Positions 1 through 3,475 of a stretch of DNA of 5,446 nt are shown here, piece by piece. Below the pieces are notes generated by a model, which worked only from the letters and a program-made list of their open reading frames with translations, had not been told where the DNA came from and searched no databases. Source of the DNA: Methanolobus sp. UBA32 (GTDB lineage: Archaea > Halobacteriota > Methanosarcinia > Methanosarcinales > Methanosarcinaceae). A program made the translations under genes and the position numbers. Location of the stretch: assembly GCA_002507205.1 (NCBI GenBank), contig DAZF01000017.1, forward strand, positions 1-5,446, written 5' to 3'. How positions within the stretch are numbered: the stretch's first letter is position 1; the number at the start of each line of letters is the position of its first letter.

Positions 1-1
1 A

Positions 2-337
2 ATGACGTGTTGTCAGTGTGGGAATCCAATTGAGCACGGCAATCTCTGCGCTACTTTCGATAAAGGTCACTACAACGAACATGAGCCAGAAGACGTTGAT
101 GAGCCGGAAGGTTTCGTCAGTGATGAGAGATTCCCATGTCCTGAGTATGGGTCAGATTTGCTTTGCATTCGCTGTCTCAGTGACATTACAAAGAAGGGGC
201 TTGACTTCACTTATGTTGAGGATGTCGTGTGCAAACACTGCAATGAGATGACAGTTCCAAAATACGTCAGAGCAGATTCTCACAGTACTTACGGCTACTG
301 TAGTAGCTGTGGCTTTGATCAGAGTGTGATACTATGA
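2..337 (+). CDS. Small protein with four CxxC zinc knuckles (5' end possibly outside window)
   Basis: This 111-residue protein carries four CxxC pairs, at C3/C6, C55/C58, C77/C80 and C100/C103. The last three are spaced as zinc-ribbon knuckles (CIRC, CKHC, CSSCG), so two structural zinc sites are likely. The stretch between the first and second pairs (residues 20-45) is acidic and looks unstructured. No enzymatic motif is visible, and I do not recognise a named family; DNA, RNA or protein binding is the usual role of such ribbons, but that is inference. The ATG lies one base from the window edge, so its ribosome-binding site cannot be seen and the true start may be further upstream. The TGA stop overlaps the ATG of the next gene in an ATGA arrangement, which implies translational coupling and one transcript. 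Small Cys-rich proteins packed like this are typical of head-tail virus accessory regions. Confidence 0.75.
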   Translation: MTCCQCGNPIEHGNLCATFDKGHYNEHEPEDVDEPEGFVSDERFPCPEYGSDLLCIRCLSDITKKGLDFTYVEDVVCKHCNEMTVPKYVRADSHSTYGYCSSCGFDQSVIL

Positions 338-615
338 AAGACGAGTATAAACGGAGCTGTCCTTACGAGCTTCCGAGCGGAACTACGGTCATAAGTGTGG
401 ATGCAGTCCCGCTTCCGACAGAGGGCACTGATAACACCGAACTCATAACCGTTCTTACCGGCGGTGCCGGATACAAGCGAGGTTACAAAGGTGATATGGC
501 TGTGTACTTCGGTATCGGCTCACCTGAGTTCGTAGCATTGCAGGGTAAGAAGGCCAGCTTTGAGCAGGCTAAGAACTTCTATCCTCTCTTACAAGAGGAC
601 CAATACAGGCGGTGA
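334..615 (+). CDS. Unrecognised 93-residue protein, virus-like
   Basis: I do not recognise a named family. The N-terminal third is ordinary mixed sequence with one Cys (C9). The middle is glycine-rich (TGGAGYKRGYKGD, residues 42-54). The end, roughly residues 57-86, reads like a compact motif: VYFGIGSPEFVALQ, then KASFEQAKNFYPLL. From memory, similar 'G-x-G-(S/T)-P-E-(F/W)-V ... F-x-x-A' stretches occur in small hypothetical proteins of tailed viruses, but this is a weak recollection and not a family call. There is no signal peptide or membrane segment. The start is supported by the ATGA overlap with the preceding gene and by GTGAT (326-330), complementary to the archaeal anti-Shine-Dalgarno sequence and three bases before the ATG. 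The stop codon lies inside the ribosome-binding site of the next gene, so the three genes are almost certainly co-translated from one mRNA. Confidence 0.7.
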   Translation: MKDEYKRSCPYELPSGTTVISVDAVPLPTEGTDNTELITVLTGGAGYKRGYKGDMAVYFGIGSPEFVALQGKKASFEQAKNFYPLLQEDQYRR

Positions 616-616
616 T
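611..616 (+). promoter_or_regulatory. Ribosome-binding site GGTGAT fixing the start at 620
   Basis: GGTGAT matches the complement of the archaeal 16S rRNA 3' end (AUCACC) and sits three bases before the ATG at 620. It overlaps the TGA of the upstream gene. It favours ATG 620 over an in-frame ATG at 560, which would add 20 residues read entirely within the upstream gene. Confidence 0.65.
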
Positions 617-619
617 ACG

Positions 620-1081
620 ATGGACACATTTGATCTGGCAAGACACCACGGACATAAGCTAACATCACAGGCAATGTACTCACCGGACGGTCCTGAAACA
701 GACCTGTACTGTGAGACCTGTGATGTTGTACTGTGCACACTATATCCTGAGAAATCAAAGACGCGGATCGGTGACAACGGAACCGAGATACCTTTCCCGA
801 AAGATGCTGTGGTAGCAGTTGCAGGCTTTGTTCGCGATATGAACAATGTCGAGGGAGATATCCCGCTCAATATACTTCCTAAGCTGGAAGAGGTTGAGAG
901 ATATCTCGAAGGCGATGACAGCATACCGTTCCCACGGGCTGACATCGAAGAAGTTGTCAACTATCTGTGGGGTGCTGAGGAAATACATTACGAAGAGAGT
1001 GACGAAGATCCTGACCACATCTTCTGTAAACTAGTGAGAATCAATCAATACCTGACAGGTGATAAAAATGATAACGAATGA
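620..1081 (+). CDS. 153-residue protein with His/Cys zinc-knuckle-like N-terminus and acidic C-terminal part
   Basis: The N-terminus reads LARHHGHKL, then about 17 residues on LYCETCDVVL, giving H9/H10/H12 and C31/C34 as a plausible zinc site. This 'HxGHxL ... (E/D)CxxCxVVL' layout is, from memory, common in small proteins of tailed viruses infecting archaea and actinobacteria; no function is known to me. The remainder (about residues 45-153) is strongly acidic, with likely helices around 98-110 (LPKLEEVERYLEG) and 120-150, and no catalytic motif, signal peptide or membrane span. ATG 620 is chosen because GGTGAT precedes it and because the longer start at 560 lies inside the previous gene. 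The 3' end overlaps the start of the RNA ligase gene by 14 bases, so the two are probably translationally coupled. The gene is real by position and codon character; its role is unknown. Confidence 0.7.
   Translation: MDTFDLARHHGHKLTSQAMYSPDGPETDLYCETCDVVLCTLYPEKSKTRIGDNGTEIPFPKDAVVAVAGFVRDMNNVEGDIPLNILPKLEEVERYLEGDDSIPFPRADIEEVVNYLWGAEEIHYEESDEDPDHIFCKLVRINQYLTGDKNDNE
1057..1063 (+). promoter_or_regulatory. Ribosome-binding site AGGTGAT deciding the RtcB start
   Basis: AGGTGAT is a seven-base match to the archaeal anti-Shine-Dalgarno complement, four bases before ATG 1068. An in-frame GTG at 1059 lies within this site and would therefore lack a ribosome-binding site of its own, so ATG 1068 is the better start. 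Confidence 0.7.
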
Positions 1082-2228
1082 CATGGGACTCATCCCCAAC
1101 AAGGTTCATCTTGATATCTTCGCGAAGGATCTTGATTGGGAGACAAAGGAACAGATCTACAAACTCATAAAGCACCCTTCTGTAGTGGGGCAGGTGGCTA
1201 TAATGCCGGACGCTCACCTTGGGAAAGGGTGCACCATCGGGACAACACTGAGGTTCGGAGAATCGATAGTGCCTGCTTGGGTTGGGGTTGATGTTGGATG
1301 CGGAGTGCTCGCATACAACCTAAAACCACAAGAACCTGACCTTCCTGCCCTCGACAAACTGATCCGCAAGGCAATACCTTTCGGACATAACAAGAGGTCA
1401 GAGAACGAAGGGAGAGCGCTGCTCTCTAAATATTGCAAGCCGCACATATTGCACAATGCAAACGCAGTAGCGCGTGAGCTAGGTGGTAAGACCAATCCTG
1501 CTGAGCAGATCGGAACCTTGGGTGGTGGAAATCACTTCATTGAGATAGGTTACGAGTGTGGCGATTACTGGCTTTTCATCCATTCCGGAAGCCGTCATTT
1601 CGGCAAGACGGTTGCAGACTATCATCAGCAAAAAGCTGTTGAACTGTGCAAATCCATGAGCATTAACATAATGCAGGGTATGGAGTACCTGCCTATGAAA
1701 TTAGGTGGGGAAGATTACCTCAGTCACATGAGAGTTGCACAGGAGTTTGCGACAGCCAACCGGTATGTTATGATGCGTATCATTCTCGATATACTCGGAC
1801 AACCATATAATGCGGAGCATTATTTTGAGAGTGTCCACAACTTCATAGGTCCTGACAATATCTGCAGGAAAGGCGCTATCAGCGCTTATGAAGGTGAACG
1901 TGTAGTGATACCGCTCAACATGGCTCAAGGGACCATCATCGGAACCGGTAAAGGCAACGCACGATACAACTTCTCAGCACCTCACGGAGCTGGAAGGAAG
2001 TACGGACGAAACGAAGCCAAACGCAAACTGAACGATGAGCAGGACACCGAGATGACCATGGACGAGTTCAAGTCAAGGATGGACGGGATTTATTCTACAT
2101 CGGTCGTTGAAAGAAACATCGATGAGTCACCGATGGCTTACAAAGCACCGGAAGATATTCTGCCACATCTGGTAGAGACGGTTGACATAAAATATTTTGT
2201 ACAGCCGATCTACAATGCAAAGGCGTGA
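1068..2228 (+). CDS. rtcB: RNA ligase, RtcB family (3'-phosphate/5'-OH ligase)
   Basis: RtcB joins RNA 2',3'-cyclic phosphate or 3'-phosphate ends to 5'-OH ends using GTP and Mn2+, through a covalent histidine-GMP intermediate. It serves tRNA splicing and RNA repair. Counting from ATG 1068 (386 residues) the family motifs appear in order: IMPDAHLGKG (45-54), GVDVGCGV (73-80, with D75 and C78 as metal ligands), GTLGGGNHFIEI (149-160, H156), HSGSR (172-176, H172), HN at 257-258, RKGAISA (267-273), and HGAGR (306-310), whose H306 is the expected guanylylated residue. The C-terminus has the usual DESPMAYK element (352-359). All metal and nucleotide residues I can place are present, so activity is expected. 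At 386 residues it is shorter than typical archaeal housekeeping RtcB (about 480 without intein), it has no intein, and the usual GSMG loop is replaced by NMAQG. It sits among virus-like genes, overlaps the upstream gene by 14 bases, and no archease gene is nearby. This suggests an element-borne copy, not the host tRNA-splicing ligase. The family call is secure; the biological role is inferred. Confidence 0.95.
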   Translation: MITNDMGLIPNKVHLDIFAKDLDWETKEQIYKLIKHPSVVGQVAIMPDAHLGKGCTIGTTLRFGESIVPAWVGVDVGCGVLAYNLKPQEPDLPALDKLIRKAIPFGHNKRSENEGRALLSKYCKPHILHNANAVARELGGKTNPAEQIGTLGGGNHFIEIGYECGDYWLFIHSGSRHFGKTVADYHQQKAVELCKSMSINIMQGMEYLPMKLGGEDYLSHMRVAQEFATANRYVMMRIILDILGQPYNAEHYFESVHNFIGPDNICRKGAISAYEGERVVIPLNMAQGTIIGTGKGNARYNFSAPHGAGRKYGRNEAKRKLNDEQDTEMTMDEFKSRMDGIYSTSVVERNIDESPMAYKAPEDILPHLVETVDIKYFVQPIYNAKA

Positions 2229-2249
2229 GTACTATGCGGAGAAGATGGT

Positions 2250-2576
2250 ATGAATAATCGTGCAGTAGATTTACGCAGTGACAATGATAAAGAGAACAAT
2301 GTTTATCGATATCTGGATGTATCGACTGGTAACATCACACAGAACGATAGTGAATTACTTGCTAACTGTAAATCTGTTATCGTTGTTAACAGAGAATATG
2401 GTCACTTTGTACATGTTAGAGAATTGTACGATACTAAATTTACAGAGATGGTCAACGAAGGTTTCAGTGAATCATTCATCAAAGTGATTGTTAAAGCGAT
2501 GATGCTTGATTGTAGCTGGATACTTTTTGATGCTGATGCTGAGTTACATCAGGACTTAGATAAGTATGATTGGTAG
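2250..2576 (+). CDS. Small protein resembling the DUF5983 family
   Basis: This 108-residue protein has three recognisable blocks: LDVSTGNITQNDSELL (22-37), VNREYGHFVHV (46-56) and CSWILFDADAELHQDLDKYDW (88-108). The pattern 'D-x-S-T-x-x-I-T-x-x-D-x-x-L-L ... YG-x-F-V-x-V ... C-x-W-I-x-F-D-x-D ... YDW' matches my memory of DUF5983, a small domain of unknown function found mostly on phages, plasmids and genomic islands. The match is from pattern recall only. No membrane span, signal peptide or catalytic motif is evident. The start is supported by GGAG (2238-2241), eight bases before the ATG, and the gene follows rtcB after 21 bases. It is visibly more AT-rich in codon choice than rtcB, a hint of mosaic origin. 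It ends with TAG, a codon that some Methanosarcinales can read as pyrrolysine; readthrough would add only five residues before a TGA at 2589. Confidence 0.7.
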   Translation: MNNRAVDLRSDNDKENNVYRYLDVSTGNITQNDSELLANCKSVIVVNREYGHFVHVRELYDTKFTEMVNEGFSESFIKVIVKAMMLDCSWILFDADAELHQDLDKYDW

Positions 2577-2587
2577 TGCGGAGCACT

Positions 2588-2740
2588 ATGACCAGATCCT
2601 ATCATTCTCGAAGTCGGAGAAGACGGCGCAAGATACAGTGTACACGACAGCGCCGTTCTTACCGAACTCAAAATAGAACGCGGCGAGCTCACGGCATCTA
2701 TGATCCGGTAGTAGAACGCCACGACATATACTGGAATTAA
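2588..2740 (+). CDS. Short gene of about 50 codons, arginine-rich as read; probably frameshifted
   Basis: ATG 2588 follows GGAG (2580-2583) and opens 50 codons to TAA 2738. Read directly, it gives a highly basic peptide (SRSRRRRRK near residue 7, many further Arg) ending in YDPVVERHDIYWN. The same bases read one position later (2592-2708) give a balanced, protein-like sequence, PIILEVGEDGARYSVHD and onward to ELTASMIR. That frame is strongly biased to G at first codon positions, as true coding sequence is, but it has no start codon. The simplest explanation is a small gene that begins at ATG 2588, shifts by one base near the start, and returns to the original frame near 2700; the fused product would be about 50 residues with an acidic middle. 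It could be a sequencing error, real decay, or a genuine basic protein. I recognise no family. It fits the operon, with 11 bases before it and 14 after. Confidence 0.45.
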   Translation: MTRSYHSRSRRRRRKIQCTRQRRSYRTQNRTRRAHGIYDPVVERHDIYWN

Positions 2741-2745
2741 AGGAG
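2741..2745 (+). promoter_or_regulatory. Ribosome-binding site AGGAG for the gene at 2755
   Basis: AGGAG lies nine bases before ATG 2755 and directly after the TAA of the preceding short gene. It is the classical half of the archaeal site, whereas the genes at 620 and 1068 use the GGTGAT half. Confidence 0.6.
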
Positions 2746-2754
2746 ATTATTATC

Positions 2755-3090
2755 ATGAAAGTTACTCTTAATTGGGAGCAGTCGCTCAACCAATACGGTG
2801 AGCGTGTAATGATTTTCAAGGGCGGGCAGAATGTCCAGCCTCTTGACACATTACCTCTGCAGTATCGCGAGAAGGATACAACAATGGATGTTGGAATGGG
2901 TGGAGACATCATCATATCAACTCCAAACAACACTTATGTGCTTAAGGAAGGTACTGAGTACACTGTCGAAACTGCTAAGAAGATCAGGACAGCAGTGAGG
3001 ACGGCAGGTAAGAATCTTGATAAGGTCAACAAGAACATCAAGAAGCTTGAAAAGAAGTGGGTCGGTCGTACCGTCCAGTTCGTAGTTTAA
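2755..3090 (+). CDS. Unrecognised 111-residue protein with lysine-rich helical C-terminus
   Basis: The protein falls into two parts. Residues 1-70 look like a beta-rich domain (VTLNWEQSL, RVMIFKGGQNVQPLD, GGDIIISTPNNTYVL). Residues 72-102 form a long Lys/Arg-rich amphipathic helix (AKKIRTAVRTAGKNLDKVN, then KNIKKLEKKW), which could bind nucleic acid or form a coiled coil. It ends in a short hydrophobic strand, TVQFVV. There is no signal peptide, membrane segment, cysteine cluster or catalytic motif, and I recognise no family. The start is well supported by AGGAG nine bases upstream. It is the last gene of the plus-strand cluster: its TAA is immediately followed by a hairpin terminator. It might be a small structural or nucleic-acid-binding protein of a virus or plasmid, but nothing in the sequence proves this. 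Confidence 0.7.
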   Translation: MKVTLNWEQSLNQYGERVMIFKGGQNVQPLDTLPLQYREKDTTMDVGMGGDIIISTPNNTYVLKEGTEYTVETAKKIRTAVRTAGKNLDKVNKNIKKLEKKWVGRTVQFVV

Positions 3091-3116
3091 GCGGGAAATT
3101 CATCCCGCTCTTATTT
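3091..3116 (+). terminator. Hairpin plus T-rich tail ending the plus-strand operon
   Basis: GCGGGA (3091-3096) pairs perfectly with TCCCGC (3103-3108) around a six-base loop, followed by TCTTATTT. It starts at the base after the TAA of the last operon gene and ends at the base before the tRNA relic. It resembles an intrinsic terminator; archaeal termination relies mainly on the T-rich tract, so the hairpin may instead define the mRNA 3' end. Confidence 0.7.
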
Positions 3117-3165
3117 GTCTCCGTAACTCAGTTGGCTGGTCACCGGTTCAAGTCCGGTCGGAGAC
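3117..3165 (+). pseudogene. tRNA relic lacking the anticodon arm (possible attachment-site scar)
   Basis: The 7-bp acceptor stem is perfect (GTCTCCG 3117-3123 with CGGAGAC 3159-3165). The T arm is perfect and canonical (ACCGG 3142-3146, loop TTCAAGT, CCGGT 3154-3158). TA then ACTCAGTTGGC (3124-3136) matches tRNA positions 8-20, including the invariant GG of the D loop, and TGGTC (3137-3141) matches the end of the variable region. What is missing is about 24 bases: the 3' strand of the D stem and the entire anticodon arm. The total is 49 nt against about 73 expected. With no anticodon the identity cannot be assigned, and it cannot act as a normal tRNA. No CCA is encoded. It lies between the virus-like operon and the chromosomal kinase, where an integration site would be expected. 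The intact stems suggest a recent deletion or selection on the remaining parts. Confidence 0.8.
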
Positions 3166-3167
3166 TT

Positions 3168-3180
3168 TGAGCTTAGCTCA
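3168..3180. repeat. Perfect 13-nt palindrome next to the tRNA relic
   Basis: TGAGCT and AGCTCA flank a single central T, beginning two bases after the acceptor stem of the tRNA relic. It may be a recombinase-binding site, a small hairpin ending the relic's transcript (a T-rich stretch follows), or chance. Its role is not shown by the sequence. Confidence 0.45.
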
Positions 3181-3360
3181 TTACTATTTTACATTAGTCG
3201 TGCTATTGCTATTTAAATGCAGGAAGTTTACACGGATTCTTGAGAATAAGTGGCATACCACTATTGCGGCAGTGAGTTCGAGTTTCCTTTGTGTAGTTGA
3301 ATAATATACATATGATGCAAATCTTGCTCTTTGCAGTATTGATGATGAGTTATAATTTAC

Positions 3361-3418
3361 ATAAAAAGAATATCAAGTAGTAGCTTTTTTATAAAAATCA
3401 TCCTTTTTACTATTTTTA
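3361..3418. terminator. Bidirectional T-run region downstream of the kinase gene
   Basis: Runs of five or six T occur on the plus strand (3385-3390, 3404-3408, 3413-3417) and on the minus strand (opposite A runs 3363-3367 and 3393-3397), including TTTTTTATAAAAA. Oligo-T tracts terminate archaeal RNA polymerase, and this lies 60-115 bases beyond the kinase stop between convergent units. There is no strong GC hairpin, so the call is tentative. Confidence 0.35.
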
Positions 3419-3475
3419 ATTCCATTAAAATCCACTCCCACAATACTTGTTGTACGATTACTACCAGTTAGATAT

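Larger units (their letters stand above)
3166..3475. other. Gene-free junction between the operon and the convergent kinase gene
   Basis: About 310 bases with no supported coding region on either strand. It begins with the palindrome beside the tRNA relic and contains a weak inverted repeat AGTGG-CATA-CCACT (3249-3262). Near the kinase end it becomes AT-rich with T runs in both directions. The longest plausible small ORF here is a 22-codon hydrophobic peptide at 3312-3380 with no ribosome-binding site. Composition is lower in GC than the operon and closer to non-coding chromosomal DNA. No promoter, transposase remnant or second copy of the tRNA fragment was seen. Confidence 0.6.

Noticed and set aside
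582..599. Hairpin TCCTCT / AGAGGA just upstream of the start at 620
   Set aside because: Six-base arms inside the end of a coding region; possible translational effect but easily chance.
560..619. Longer start for the 153-residue gene
   Set aside because: The 20 extra codons lie wholly inside the preceding gene, and GGTGAT sits just before ATG 620.
1059..1067. GTG 1059 as start of rtcB (three extra residues)
   Set aside because: This GTG lies within the AGGTGAT ribosome-binding site that properly serves ATG 1068.
1871..1887. Inverted repeat GCGCTATCAGCGC within rtcB
   Set aside because: Falls inside the conserved RKGAISA coding motif, so the codons explain the sequence.
2574..2591. UAG readthrough as pyrrolysine at the end of the DUF5983-like gene
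   Set aside because: Readthrough adds only five residues before a TGA, and the domain already ends at its usual YDW; no sign of selection for readthrough.
2586..2933. Minus-strand ORF of 115 codons
   Set aside because: Antisense to two plus-strand operon genes that have good ribosome-binding sites; its product shows no recognisable domain.
3312..3380. Plus-strand 22-codon hydrophobic peptide (MMQILLFAVLMMSYN...)
   Set aside because: Could be a membrane micropeptide followed by a T run, but there is no ribosome-binding site and AT-rich DNA gives such short ORFs by chance.
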